A stretch of DNA of 64,000 nt from Treponema sp. (GTDB taxonomy: Bacteria > Spirochaetota > Spirochaetia > Treponematales > Breznakiellaceae). Made by a program: the position numbers and the translations under genes. Below, piece after piece: positions 1 through 8,741 of this stretch. The notes beneath the pieces are model-generated. The model was not told the origin of the DNA. It saw nothing but the letters and a program-made list of their open reading frames with translations, and made no database searches. Numbering within the stretch: the first letter of the stretch is position 1; every line of letters begins with the position of its first letter. The stretch covers positions 21,176-85,175 of the forward strand of contig WQXI01000006.1 of assembly GCA_009784935.1 (NCBI GenBank), written 5' to 3'.

Positions 1-1056
1 CGTTTTTTAAAAAGACCACGAGCGCTAGGAGAAATTGAGTTTATATGGGCAAGCAGTAACTTGCAGCCGGAAGAGCTTATATTAGAAATAGCAAGCGATC
101 AAAACTTTTCTGTAAATCATAGACGCATACGTGATCCGCAGTCCGGCTTGCGTGAACCGCTGGATTCTGGAATATGGTTCTGGCAGATGGTATACAATGA
201 CACCGTGCTTTCATCGGGGCGTTTGTCCGTAACTGAACCTTCGCCGCCTAATTTAATAAGACCATTGCAGAGACAGATCTTTACTGCCGAGGAAGATCTT
301 GATGAAGTGCGGTTCAGCTGGTCAAGAATAGGAGACGCTGATTATTATGTTTTACAAATTTCGAGCACAGAGGATTTTAGCGGGCAAATAATTAAACGTG
401 AACCGTCGACAACATCACTATCATTATCAATTTCTGAAATCGGTGTTGGGACATGGTACTGGCGCGTAAGAGCAGAATATCCTTCTGTATTTAGAGGTTC
501 TGCCGGTTTTTCACAAATTTATTCGTTCTTTATAGAAAGACCAGCGTCTGCTGCAGAAAGGCAGCCGCAGGAAACAGCGCAGGCAGAAGAGTCTGTTATT
601 AGAGAAGAACAGCAAGCCGCCGAAGAACAACAGGTTAGAGAACCGCCGCCTGCACAGCCGGTAGAACTGTCGCCTCTGCCGCCTCCGGGAAACAGGCAGC
701 CTGCTTCCGGTTATTATGCAGGTATAGAACAGTTTAGGCAGAGACCAAACATTATCTTTAGCTGGAACGCGGTCAGCGGCGCTAACGGATATATAATTAC
801 ATTTTATAGGGATGTTTATCCGCGGCCTCAGCAGATATTCCAGGATGTAGTTAGAAACAGATTAACCTATACGTTAGAGGATTTTAGTTTATTCGAAAGC
901 GGCAGTTATATCTGGGAGATAGAAGCTGTTCAGTTTGATAATATGGGAAGAATTATCCGCGGGGGAAGAAGAGAACGAAATACATTTACTTTCGATGTTC
1001 CGCGCCCTGGACGTGTGCAGACAAGAGATGTGGGGACTTTATATGGCACCGAATAA
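1..1056 (+). CDS. Envelope-type protein with FN3-like repeats, 5'-truncated
   Basis: The frame is open from base 1, so the true start lies before the window and only the C-terminal ~350 residues are seen. At least three beta-sandwich modules recur, each with an F-S-W core and a Y-x-L/I-x-I strand (around 'VRFSWSRIGDADYYVLQI' and 'IIFSWNAVSGANGYIITF'), as in fibronectin-III-like carbohydrate or protein binding domains. A Gln/Glu/Pro-rich linker of about 50 residues separates modules two and three. The family is not recognised by name. It overlaps the next gene by 14 bases, so the two are probably co-translated. I infer an exported periplasmic or surface-attached protein; the signal peptide would be upstream of the window. 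Confidence 0.7.
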   Translation, partial: RFLKRPRALGEIEFIWASSNLQPEELILEIASDQNFSVNHRRIRDPQSGLREPLDSGIWFWQMVYNDTVLSSGRLSVTEPSPPNLIRPLQRQIFTAEEDLDEVRFSWSRIGDADYYVLQISSTEDFSGQIIKREPSTTSLSLSISEIGVGTWYWRVRAEYPSVFRGSAGFSQIYSFFIERPASAAERQPQETAQAEESVIREEQQAAEEQQVREPPPAQPVELSPLPPPGNRQPASGYYAGIEQFRQRPNIIFSWNAVSGANGYIITFYRDVYPRPQQIFQDVVRNRLTYTLEDFSLFESGSYIWEIEAVQFDNMGRIIRGGRRERNTFTFDVPRPGRVQTRDVGTLYGTE

Positions 1057-2182
1057 TATTAATAAACATATTTTTTTAACAGTTTTAATTCTCCTGTTCG
1101 CTTCATTAATGCTGTATGCAGAGGATGAGCTGCCTGTCTCTGGATATGAAATCAGAGATGACGGTACGCAAATACGCATTTTTCAGCATCTTGTATGGGA
1201 AAAAGAAGAACATGCCGTTCGTTATGAAGTTGAAATTCAGGTTTATCGCAATAATGAGTATGTTCGTTTTGACAGAATTGAAACAACAGATCAAATTTAT
1301 ACTGTTTCATTGCCGCCGGGCAGATACCGTTATAGAGTAACTCCGATTGATTTACTTAGGCGCAGAGGAGAAACATCCGAATGGAGAGAACTCCCGATTC
1401 TCACGGCTTTTCAGCCGGTTATAAACAGGGTTTCTCCTGTCGAATTTTTTCTGGATTTACGCGCAGAGAGAATTATAACCATAACAGGCGAAAACTTTAT
1501 AGAAGGCGAAACTTCGGAGATTTATTTATTTAAGGGGGATGTAAGGATAAACCCCGAAAAAATTACTTTTGTTGATACACAGACTATCGTTGTTGTATTT
1601 AATGACAGAGAATTAATAGAGGGAACATTTGATCTATATGTTCAAAATCCCGGCGGTCTTGCAGCTGTATTTAACGGCTTTTATATCACTTACCGTAAAC
1701 CTTTTGATTTTTTCTTAAAGGCGGCATTTATGCCGGTGTATCCTATTTATGGTGAGATGTATAATTATTTTGGTTTTAATCCGTTTTTGCGGGGCGGGTT
1801 TATTAGTCTGGAAGTTACTTCTTCCAAACAGGGCTATTTAAACAGCGGGGTGGAATTTCATGTTTCTTCTGCCTATTTAAATGATATTGGAGACGGGGTT
1901 TTAATTACAGATATCCTCATAAATCTGGTATTGCAATTTAGGTTTAATCATAGGCGTAATGCGTTTACATTTCGTTTTGGCTGCGGAGTGTCTTTCATAG
2001 ATGGTTTTGGAAATTATGAGATGAACGATGCTACTATAAATATGGGTCTTGGCGCTTCGTTTTTATTCCTTTTTTACGGCAATTTTTACCTCGAAATGGG
2101 CGTAAATTACTCTCATTATCTAACAATAAACGACCCATTTGGGCTGTTAAAGCCCTGGGTAGGCATTGTTCTTCAATTTTGA
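1043..2182 (+). CDS. Outer-membrane beta-barrel protein with N-terminal FN3/IPT-like domains
   Basis: I start at the ATG at 1043 because it gives a clean signal peptide (MAPNNINKHIFLTVLILLFASLMLYA, cut before EDE; quoted in parts: hydrophobic core LTVLILLFASLML). The open frame extends to 935 but that part is not signal-like. After the signal comes an FN3-like module (residues ~30-115), then an IPT/TIG-like module ('IITITGENFIEG'), then alternating hydrophobic/aromatic strands to a C-terminal 'GIVLQF'. The terminal Phe and strand pattern are the usual signature of a BAM-inserted barrel. It overlaps the preceding gene by 14 bases and precedes yajC by about 70 bases. The function is unknown; a surface adhesin or structural porin-like protein is possible. 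Confidence 0.7.
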   Translation: MAPNNINKHIFLTVLILLFASLMLYAEDELPVSGYEIRDDGTQIRIFQHLVWEKEEHAVRYEVEIQVYRNNEYVRFDRIETTDQIYTVSLPPGRYRYRVTPIDLLRRRGETSEWRELPILTAFQPVINRVSPVEFFLDLRAERIITITGENFIEGETSEIYLFKGDVRINPEKITFVDTQTIVVVFNDRELIEGTFDLYVQNPGGLAAVFNGFYITYRKPFDFFLKAAFMPVYPIYGEMYNYFGFNPFLRGGFISLEVTSSKQGYLNSGVEFHVSSAYLNDIGDGVLITDILINLVLQFRFNHRRNAFTFRFGCGVSFIDGFGNYEMNDATINMGLGASFLFLFYGNFYLEMGVNYSHYLTINDPFGLLKPWVGIVLQF

Positions 2183-2251
2183 TTACCCCCTTGAATAATA
2201 TCCTCTATTTGTGCTATAGTGCTGTAAATTCACTATTTAAGGATGTTTTTC

Positions 2252-2638
2252 ATGATTGATGCATTTACTTTTCCGTTACTTATGGGTGCGCCTGCAGGAG
2301 CAGAAGCTACGCAAGGAGACGCTATAATGGCTTTTCTCCCCTTTATCGCTATAATCTTTATTTTTTACTTTCTTATGATCAGGCCGCAGAACAAAAAACG
2401 CAAAGAAACCGAGAAAATGATTGCCGCTCTTAAAAAAGGCGATAAAATTGTTACTATTGGCGGACTCTACGGAACAATTCAGAGTGTTAAAGAAACAACT
2501 GTAATTATTAAAGCCGACGATAATGTAAAACTAGAGTTTCTGCGAAGCGCGATTTCCAGTGTAATATCACAAGGAAGAGACGATAGAAACGAAGACAGAG
2601 ACGAATCCGAAAAACAATCCTCTGATTCCGGAGAATAA
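2252..2638 (+). CDS. yajC: Sec translocase accessory subunit YajC
   Basis: Small inner-membrane protein of the SecDF-YajC complex, which helps preprotein movement through SecYEG. One transmembrane helix is visible ('AFLPFIAIIFIFYFLMIRPQ') followed directly by the family hallmark R-P-Q-x-K/K-R motif and the cytoplasmic domain with 'LKKGDKIVTIGGLYGTI'. The start at 2252 is chosen over the in-frame ATG at 2243 because an AAGG at 2239-2242 sits 9 bases before it but abuts the earlier ATG. A charged, Asp/Glu-rich tail ends the 128-residue protein. secD begins one base after its stop, so yajC-secD-secF-ispH form one tight operon. Confidence 0.93.
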   Translation: MIDAFTFPLLMGAPAGAEATQGDAIMAFLPFIAIIFIFYFLMIRPQNKKRKETEKMIAALKKGDKIVTIGGLYGTIQSVKETTVIIKADDNVKLEFLRSAISSVISQGRDDRNEDRDESEKQSSDSGE

Positions 2639-2639
2639 A

Positions 2640-4457
2640 ATGAGTAAACGCTATAGATTAATCATCTTAATGATTGTGCTGGGGGTCAGCTTTCTTTTTC
2701 TCTGGCCTTCGGTTCGCTGGTATTTTTTTACCCCCATCGATAAACAGGCGTTGGCGCAGAATACCAGACAGCAGATAAAAGTAAACGCTAATCAGGCAGC
2801 TCAGGCTGACTGGCGGCGTTTGATAGTTCTCGCTGATGAAAAACTTTCTGACGCCGAGGGTATTCTTCCCGAAGATATGGAATTTTTAATTCCTATTGCA
2901 AAGAGAAGATACCAAAGACTTAAAATGCCTATCCCTGATGTATGGACTGCAAGAAACACGCTCTTGGCTTTTGATACCAGAAGACAGGCGTTCGAAGCCA
3001 TAGAACAAAGATACGCAGAAGAAGTATTCGGCTTAAAGGATTTGCAGAGAAACGCTGTTAAGCTTGGATTGGATCTTTCCGGCGGTTTAAGCATTGTGCT
3101 GCAGGCAAATATGGAAGCGCTTGCACGAAGGCTTGATCGTCAGTTAACCGAAGATGATCGAGTTGACGCAATGAACCGCGCTTTAGAAGTTTTAAACAGC
3201 CGAATCGATCAATTTGGTCTTACAGAACCGATTATCCGCCGCCAAGGGCCGGATCAAATATATGTAGAAATTCCCGGAACAGCAGACCCGGAGAGAATTA
3301 ATGATATTATTATGGGCAAAGGAAGCCTTACCTTCCATTTAATGGACGAAGAAGCAAACGCGGCATTTGCCCGCTATTACAGAAGCAATCCTGCAGAAAC
3401 ATTTGACGCAAACGGCAATCTTCGCGAACCTTGGGTGATTCCTCCCGATACGATGGTTCTTGGTATTTTCGAAAAAGATAGGTTCGGGCTTGATGAGCAA
3501 AAAGTCGATGCATTCGGCAACTTGGAATATATCGTTGTAAAAAGAGAAATTGGACTTGACGGCAACTATATAGAAGACGCATCGGTAGAACGAAACAGCA
3601 TGTCAGGCAAACCGGAAATTTCTTTTAGATTAAACAGCGAAGGCGGCAATATTTTCTATAGCCTTACATCAGCTAACATAGGAAGGCCTTTGGCTATTGT
3701 ATTGGACAACAAAGTTAAATCCAGTCCTAATATTAATGCCGCTATCCGCGAAAGAGGGAGTATCTCCGGCGATTTTACTCAGGAAGAAGCTGACAGCCTC
3801 GCTCTTGTTTTAAGAACAGCGGCTCTGCCTGTAGAACTTGATGTAGTAAGTCAGCAGAGTATCGGAGCTTCGCTCGGTGCAGATAAAATTCAGCAGGGTT
3901 TATATGCGCTGCTCGGCGGTATCGCTCTTGTCTTCTGTTTTATGCTTATTTATTACAAAGCTGCAGGCATTAACGCGATTATTGCGCAGTTATTAAACTT
4001 TTACATTATGTTCAGCGTGCTTTCTGCTCTTGGATTTACATTAACATTACCGGCTATTGCAGGTTTTATTTTAACGATTGGTATGGCGACAGACGCAAAC
4101 GTAATTATCTTTGAACGTATGAAAGAAGAAATGCGGCTTGGCAAGTCAAGAAGAGCAGTTGTAGAAGCCGGCTTTGGCAAGGCATTCTGGGCGATTATGG
4201 ACTCTAACATTACAACATTTATCGCGGCGCTTTTCCTTTCTCAGCTTGGATCGGGTCCTATCAGAGGGTTCGCAGTCAGCCTTTCTATCGGGGTATTCTC
4301 GTCTGTCTTTACAGCCCTTTTTGTTTCGCGCCTCATCTTTGACTTTGGCACCGATGTTCTGCGAAGCAAAAATCTTTCTGTAAGCTGGACAACCCGCATA
4401 CAAGACACCTCTGATTTTCGTTCGGCGCCCAGCCGCACAAAGGCGGTAACATTATGA
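2640..4457 (+). CDS. secD: Protein translocase subunit SecD
   Basis: RND-like membrane protein that uses the proton gradient to pull exported proteins across the inner membrane with SecF. The sequence shows an N-terminal membrane helix, the conserved D1 motif 'GLDLSGG' (about residue 144), the long periplasmic P1 domain (residues ~150-400) and five C-terminal helices with the SecD motif 'GMATDANVIIFERMKEE'. At 605 residues it is close to the usual ~600. A Shine-Dalgarno-like CCGGAG lies in the end of yajC. Its stop overlaps the secF start as ATGA (4454-4457), a sign of translational coupling. Confidence 0.96.
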   Translation: MSKRYRLIILMIVLGVSFLFLWPSVRWYFFTPIDKQALAQNTRQQIKVNANQAAQADWRRLIVLADEKLSDAEGILPEDMEFLIPIAKRRYQRLKMPIPDVWTARNTLLAFDTRRQAFEAIEQRYAEEVFGLKDLQRNAVKLGLDLSGGLSIVLQANMEALARRLDRQLTEDDRVDAMNRALEVLNSRIDQFGLTEPIIRRQGPDQIYVEIPGTADPERINDIIMGKGSLTFHLMDEEANAAFARYYRSNPAETFDANGNLREPWVIPPDTMVLGIFEKDRFGLDEQKVDAFGNLEYIVVKREIGLDGNYIEDASVERNSMSGKPEISFRLNSEGGNIFYSLTSANIGRPLAIVLDNKVKSSPNINAAIRERGSISGDFTQEEADSLALVLRTAALPVELDVVSQQSIGASLGADKIQQGLYALLGGIALVFCFMLIYYKAAGINAIIAQLLNFYIMFSVLSALGFTLTLPAIAGFILTIGMATDANVIIFERMKEEMRLGKSRRAVVEAGFGKAFWAIMDSNITTFIAALFLSQLGSGPIRGFAVSLSIGVFSSVFTALFVSRLIFDFGTDVLRSKNLSVSWTTRIQDTSDFRSAPSRTKAVTL

Positions 4458-5659
4458 AAAAACTAATTCGTTTTTCTAAATTTTTTATTCCTGCAGCGGT
4501 TATTTCATGTTTTCTTGCCGCCTTTAGTATTTTTGGTTTTATTTACAATAACGGGTTTTCGCTTGGCGTAGATTTTCAGGCTGGTCTTATTCAGGAAGTG
4601 CAAGTTGCGCCGACCGCTCTTAGCCTTCGCTGGCATGGCGCTTCTAACGCGACTTTGCGGCATAACCGCGGCGGTATCGAAATTCTTATTTCCGGCGCCG
4701 GCGCAGATAATAGACACTCGTTTTCTTACGGCGACTACACAACAATCGGCTCTCTTTCCAATGCAATAAAAGAACAGCTCGAAGAAATGGAAATATTTAT
4801 GCCGGCAAATCAGGGAGTTAATACCCAATGGCTTGTTTTTAGTTCGCAGAGTAATCCGTATTTAAGCAGTACGCCTTTTGTTATTCATTATCTCGAACCT
4901 AACAGCGTTCCAATAGATATTTCTGATGTCAGAACAGCTATGGCAGGTTTTAGTCAGGGTGTTTCTGTGCAGAATCTCGGCGTTCCTTCTGACAAGCAGT
5001 TTATGATTCGTGTAGAAGATAAAGAAGAAGGACGCGTAACCTCAAACGAAATTGTTCAGATACTGGAATCATATTTTGGCGCTGGTAATATTGCTGTGCT
5101 TCGTTCTGATTATGTAGGTTCGCGCTTTTCTAAGGATTTGACGGATCAAGCAGGCGTATTAATTTCTCTTACGCTGTTAATAATTTTAATTTATTGTTCT
5201 ATTCGCTTTAGGCTGCAGTATGCGGTCGGCGCTGTAATTGCGATTATTTACGATGGTCTTGTTATGATTGCTTTTATGGTATGGACACGCATGGAATTTA
5301 CTACGCTTAGTATTGCCGCGATTCTTACGATACTTGGGTATTCTACCAATAACACAATTATTTTCTTTGACCGTGTCAGGGAAAACCTTCGTATGAATCC
5401 CGATACTTCATTTAATGATATAATTGATATGTCGCTTACTGGAATTTTGGGACGTACAATTATTACTACAGCTTCTACAATGCTTGCAGTATTGGCGCTG
5501 TTTATCTTTACAGCAGGCTCGATGAAAGACTTTGCTCTTGCTCTGCTTGTTGGTATGACTTCTGGCGTTTACACTACATTGTTTATAGTTTCCGGTTTTG
5601 TTTTGATGTGGGAAAAACAAAAGATTAAACGGGAGAAAAAGAAACTGGCTGTAGGATAG
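4454..5659 (+). CDS. secF: Protein translocase subunit SecF
   Basis: Partner of SecD in the same proton-driven export complex. The N-terminal helix is followed by the conserved 'LGVDFQAG' (family consensus is G-x-D-F-x-G-G; here the second-last G is A), a periplasmic domain of about 170 residues, and the five-helix C-terminal domain with 'LGYSTNNTIIFFDRVREN'. That last motif is the SecF equivalent of the SecD D-x-N-x-I-I-F-E-R motif. The 401-residue length is longer than the E. coli protein but normal for spirochaetal SecF, because of a larger periplasmic loop. The ATG overlaps the secD stop by four bases, and the stop TAG shares its last base with the ispH GTG. Confidence 0.95.
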   Translation: MKKLIRFSKFFIPAAVISCFLAAFSIFGFIYNNGFSLGVDFQAGLIQEVQVAPTALSLRWHGASNATLRHNRGGIEILISGAGADNRHSFSYGDYTTIGSLSNAIKEQLEEMEIFMPANQGVNTQWLVFSSQSNPYLSSTPFVIHYLEPNSVPIDISDVRTAMAGFSQGVSVQNLGVPSDKQFMIRVEDKEEGRVTSNEIVQILESYFGAGNIAVLRSDYVGSRFSKDLTDQAGVLISLTLLIILIYCSIRFRLQYAVGAVIAIIYDGLVMIAFMVWTRMEFTTLSIAAILTILGYSTNNTIIFFDRVRENLRMNPDTSFNDIIDMSLTGILGRTIITTASTMLAVLALFIFTAGSMKDFALALLVGMTSGVYTTLFIVSGFVLMWEKQKIKREKKKLAVG

Positions 5660-6567
5660 TGAATGTAGTCCGTGCAAAAGTTCTTGGTTTCTGTATGGGT
5701 GTGCGCCGCGCCGTAGATTTAACGTCTATGGAGGCGCGCAAAGGTACAGGCAAAGTTTATACCCTTGGTCCTTTAATTCATAACCCAAGGGTATTAGCCG
5801 AGCTAAAAGAAATCGGAGCGCCTTCTGTTAATTCTCTCGATGAAATAAAAAAATTAAACAAAAACTGTTCTGTAGTTATCCGCGCGCATGGAGTTAAACC
5901 GTCAACAGAGATCGAACTGCATAATATAGGAGCGTATGTAGTTGACGCTACATGTCCAAATGTTAAAGCAAGTCAGTTAAAAGCAGAAGAGTTAGCGCGC
6001 GCGGGGTATTGCCTTTTTCTTGCAGGAGAAGCAAACCACGCAGAAATAGAAGGAATTATCGGTTATGCGCATTCGGGCGGCTTATCGGCTGATTTGTATA
6101 GCTGTTTTTGCGAAGCTGTATCCAATGCGGCAGAAGCGGGAAAAGCTGCAAAAAAACTCTATGGTATTAATAGTAATGCAAAAACAGCTTTAATCGGACA
6201 GACTACGATTTCTGAAAAAGAATATCTTGCAATCAGCGAAGCGGTTAGAATGTTTTTTCCTAATCTGGAAGTTATTAATGCAATCTGTTTGGCAACAAAA
6301 GAGAGGCAGGATGCTCTTCGCGATTTATTGGATCTGGTTGACGGCGTGATCATAGCGGGCGGAAAAGAATCCGCAAATACGCGCAGGTTGTTTGCAATTG
6401 CAAAAGAGAGCGGCAAACCTTCTGTTTTAATCGAAGACGCGTCAGAAATTTCTATAGAATTATCAAAAGAATTTTTAAAACTAAAAACAATTGGTCTTTG
6501 CGCCGGCGCCTCTACGCCTGATTCTGTAATTGACGAGATAGAAACAAAACTGGCTGCAATAGGTTAG
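5659..6567 (+). CDS. ispH: 4-hydroxy-3-methylbut-2-enyl diphosphate reductase
   Basis: Last enzyme of the MEP isoprenoid pathway. It is an iron-sulfur enzyme that reduces HMBPP to IPP and DMAPP. All three cluster cysteines appear in context: 'GFCMGVRRAV' (residue ~12), 'DATCPNVK' (~95) and 'AICLATKERQDAL' (~210). The active-site HGVK and the terminal 'GASTPDSVIDEI' are also present. The usual 'H-x-E-V-x-G' is read here as 'HAEIEGI'. The start is a GTG that shares one base with the secF stop. With ispG at 23008 it supports a non-mevalonate route. A palindromic repeat begins 12 bases after the stop and may end the transcript. Confidence 0.95.
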   Translation: MNVVRAKVLGFCMGVRRAVDLTSMEARKGTGKVYTLGPLIHNPRVLAELKEIGAPSVNSLDEIKKLNKNCSVVIRAHGVKPSTEIELHNIGAYVVDATCPNVKASQLKAEELARAGYCLFLAGEANHAEIEGIIGYAHSGGLSADLYSCFCEAVSNAAEAGKAAKKLYGINSNAKTALIGQTTISEKEYLAISEAVRMFFPNLEVINAICLATKERQDALRDLLDLVDGVIIAGGKESANTRRLFAIAKESGKPSVLIEDASEISIELSKEFLKLKTIGLCAGASTPDSVIDEIETKLAAIG

Positions 6568-6578
6568 CAGATACGGCT

Positions 6579-6690
6579 AAGAGGTTCACGCAGAGACACA
6601 GCGACACAGAGAAGCACGGAGTCTGCTAGAAGCTTCGCTGCACAAGATTCTCTGTGTTCTTTGTGCCTTGGTGCCTCTGTGTGAGGTCTT
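6579..6690. repeat. Palindromic CACAGAG/CTCTGTG repeat, type b
   Basis: Fills the gap between ispH and metA. The left arm carries GTTCACGCAGAGACACA and further GACACAGAG units; the right arm carries CTCTGTGTTC and CCTCTGTGTGAGG, so the RNA could fold into one long imperfect hairpin. An 8-base palindrome GAAGCTTC sits in the middle. The first 22 bases recur inverted at 44073-44094. It lies between two convergent genes and could act as a terminator for both. Confidence 0.75.
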
Positions 6691-6702
6691 CCTCTTTGCT
6701 CC

Positions 6703-7623
6703 TCAGTCTAGATCTTCAAGATTATACGGAGTTTCCTGATACACATAATTAAGCCAGTTATCAAAAAATAAATTTGCGTGCGCTCTCCAGCGGACAACCG
6801 GCGTCTTAGACGGATCATTATCAGGATAATAATTTTTTGGCATTTCTATCGGTAAGCCTTTTGATATATCGCGGCGGTATTCTTTATCTAAAGTAAGAGG
6901 ATCGTATTCCAGATGTCCGCTGACATAGATTTCCCTGCCTTCGCGCGCGGTTATAATAAATACGCCGGCTTCGTCAGTTTCTGATTGAATCGTAAGCCGC
7001 GGCTCTTTTGCAGCAGCGTCTCTAAAACTTGCCGTGTACCTTGACTGAGGAGCAAAAAACTCATCATCAAATCCGCGGAATAGCATATTGTTATGATCAT
7101 TAATTGTATGCGGAAAAACGCCGGAGAGTTTTTTTTCGAGGGCATATTTACCAATACCGTAAAGATGATAAAGACCAGCCTGCGCGCCCCAGCAGATATG
7201 AAGGCTGGAAAAAACATTTTTTTGAGAATAATCGATAACAGCAGTAAGTTCGTCCCAATAATCTACTTCTTCAAAAGGAAGAGTTTCTACCGGCGCGCCT
7301 GTAATAATTAATCCGTCAAAACGCACTTTCATAGCAATAATATCTTTTGCGCTGATGTAGAATCTTTCAAGGTGTCCGGGCGGAGCGTTTTTTGACGTAT
7401 GGCTCCCCATTCTTAAAAAAGTAATATCCACTTGCAGAGGACTGTTTCCAAGAAGCCTTAAAAGCTGAATTTCTGTATCGATGGTCGTAGGCATAAGATT
7501 AACAATGCCGACCCTCAAAGGCCTTATATCCTGTTTTTCTGCGCGATCGGCAGTCATAACAAAAACCCTCTCTTTCGAAAGAGCGTCATAAGCGGGCAGT
7601 TCTCTGGGTATTTTTATTGGCAT
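6703..7623 (-). CDS. metA: Homoserine O-acyltransferase MetA, probably acetyl-CoA specific
   Basis: First committed enzyme of methionine synthesis: transfers an acyl group to the hydroxyl of homoserine. The start at 7623 gives the family N-terminus 'MPIKIPRELPA' and has AGAGG six bases upstream; a longer frame to 7656 lacks support. The Cys nucleophile is in 'SLHICWGAQAGLYH' and the catalytic His/Glu in 'YVSGHLEYD'. At the position equivalent to E. coli Gly111 (after 'TGAP') this protein has Glu113 ('TGAPVETLPF'). Published work on MetA links Glu there to acetyl-CoA and Gly to succinyl-CoA, so I infer O-acetyltransferase activity. No other methionine gene is nearby; an 18-base palindrome lies upstream. 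Confidence 0.9.
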   Translation of the reverse strand: MPIKIPRELPAYDALSKERVFVMTADRAEKQDIRPLRVGIVNLMPTTIDTEIQLLRLLGNSPLQVDITFLRMGSHTSKNAPPGHLERFYISAKDIIAMKVRFDGLIITGAPVETLPFEEVDYWDELTAVIDYSQKNVFSSLHICWGAQAGLYHLYGIGKYALEKKLSGVFPHTINDHNNMLFRGFDDEFFAPQSRYTASFRDAAAKEPRLTIQSETDEAGVFIITAREGREIYVSGHLEYDPLTLDKEYRRDISKGLPIEMPKNYYPDNDPSKTPVVRWRAHANLFFDNWLNYVYQETPYNLEDLD

Positions 7624-7654
7624 AATAACCTCTGTTTCATGCCTTATTTCTATC

Positions 7655-7672
7655 ATATTTCTTAAGAAATAT
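7655..7672. promoter_or_regulatory. Perfect 18-bp palindrome, candidate operator between metA and the HD-GYP gene
   Basis: ATATTTCTTAAGAAATAT is a perfect inverted repeat. On the minus strand it overlaps the spacer just before a possible metA -10 (TATGAT), the right place for a repressor site. On the plus strand it ends 11 bases before the -35 of the response-regulator gene. No regulator gene is adjacent, so the binding protein is unknown. Confidence 0.45.
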
Positions 7673-7683
7673 CCACATTAAAC

Positions 7684-7713
7684 TTGACAGTTTAAAATGA
7701 AGAGCAATATAAT
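7684..7713 (+). promoter_or_regulatory. Sigma-70 promoter of the HD-GYP response regulator
   Basis: TTGACA (7684-7689), an 18-base spacer and TATAAT (7708-7713): both boxes match consensus exactly. The ATG is only 8 bases past the -10, so transcription should start at or within a base or two of the start codon. No Shine-Dalgarno fits. Confidence 0.85.
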
Positions 7714-7721
7714 GAATCTAA

Positions 7722-8741
7722 ATGAAAACAATATTTGTCGTTGACGATAGTGATACAAATTTATCCATGGCTGAGGCTGTATTAGAAGATAACTATCGGG
7801 TAATGACAATGCCGTCCGCGTCAAAAATGTTTACTCTTTTAGAGAAAGTAACGCCGGATTTAATACTTTTAGACATCGAAATGCCCGAAATGGATGGTTT
7901 TGAAACCATTCAAAAGTTAAAAAACGGCAGCTTATGGGCAGAAATCCCGGTAGTTTTTTTGACCGGCCGCGATGACTCAGAAGTCGAAGCCCGCGGGCTC
8001 GAGTATGGCGCTGTAGATTTTGTAACAAAACCGTTTTCCGCTCCTGTTCTTTTAAACCGCATAAAGACCCATCTTAATATCGACGAAATTATCCGCGAAC
8101 GGACTTTTCAGCTTCATAGGCTGCAGAACAGCATTGTCGCAGTTTTAGCGGATATGGTAGAAAATAGGGATAAGGGAACCGGCGGTCATATCGAACGTAC
8201 TTCGGTTTATATAAAAATATTAATAGAAGAGATGAAAAACAGAGGCGTATATGCCGAAGAAATCCGCGGATGGGATGTTGATAAAATAATCTCTTCCGCG
8301 CGAATGCACGACCTTGGTAAAATTTCCATTACGGATGTTATTGTCAATAAGCCGGGCAAACTAACAGATGATGAATATGATGTAATGAAAAGCCATGCAA
8401 TGGAAGGCGAAAGAATAATTGACGAAATTATTGCAAGAACAGGCGAGGGTGACTTTTTGCGTAATGCAAAATTATTTGCAGGCACTCATCACGAAAGATG
8501 GGACGGCAAAGGTTATCCGCGCGGACTTAAAGAACAGGAAATTCCCCTGCAGGGAAGAATAATGGCGATTGTTGATGTTTATGATGCGCTCGTGAGCGAG
8601 AGACCGTATAAGAAAGCGTTTACTGACGATGAAGCTGTAGATATAATAATGCAAAATTCTGGCACGCATTTTGATCCCGTCATTGTCGAAATATTTTATA
8701 ATTCAAGGGAACTTATAAAAACGGTTAAGGCAGGTCTTTAG
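7722..8741 (+). CDS. Response regulator with HD-GYP cyclic-di-GMP phosphodiesterase domain
   Basis: Receiver domain (residues ~1-120) with the acidic pocket 'VVDDSD', phospho-acceptor Asp51 in 'LLDIEMPEMDG' and Lys in 'VTKPFSAP'. A helical linker leads to an HD-GYP domain (~135-330) with 'HDLGK' metal ligands, 'HHERWDGKGYPRGL' (the GYP signature) and 'DVYDALVSERPYK'. Known HD-GYP proteins hydrolyse cyclic-di-GMP to GMP; activity here is inferred. The GTG of the downstream hybrid kinase shares the last base of its stop codon, so the two are translated together and the kinase is the likely phosphodonor. Transcription starts from a consensus promoter that leaves almost no 5' leader. Confidence 0.92.
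   Translation: MKTIFVVDDSDTNLSMAEAVLEDNYRVMTMPSASKMFTLLEKVTPDLILLDIEMPEMDGFETIQKLKNGSLWAEIPVVFLTGRDDSEVEARGLEYGAVDFVTKPFSAPVLLNRIKTHLNIDEIIRERTFQLHRLQNSIVAVLADMVENRDKGTGGHIERTSVYIKILIEEMKNRGVYAEEIRGWDVDKIISSARMHDLGKISITDVIVNKPGKLTDDEYDVMKSHAMEGERIIDEIIARTGEGDFLRNAKLFAGTHHERWDGKGYPRGLKEQEIPLQGRIMAIVDVYDALVSERPYKKAFTDDEAVDIIMQNSGTHFDPVIVEIFYNSRELIKTVKAGL

Noticed and set aside
935..1042. Longer N-terminus for the barrel protein gene
   Set aside because: The extra 36 residues overlap the coding sequence of the previous gene and hide the signal peptide that begins at 1043.
6703..7217. Overlapping minus and plus frames of 70-90 codons within metA
   Set aside because: They are shadow frames of metA without ribosome sites or domain features; the same applies to similar frames in secD, infB, gpmI and xseA.
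7624..7683. SAM or other methionine riboswitch upstream of metA
   Set aside because: Only ~60 bases are available and no multi-helix junction or known conserved core is seen; the one structure is a DNA palindrome.
8663..8678. TGGCACG-N4-TTGA, a sigma-54-like match
   Set aside because: It is inside the HD-GYP coding region, facing no gene start, and the -12 lacks the GC.
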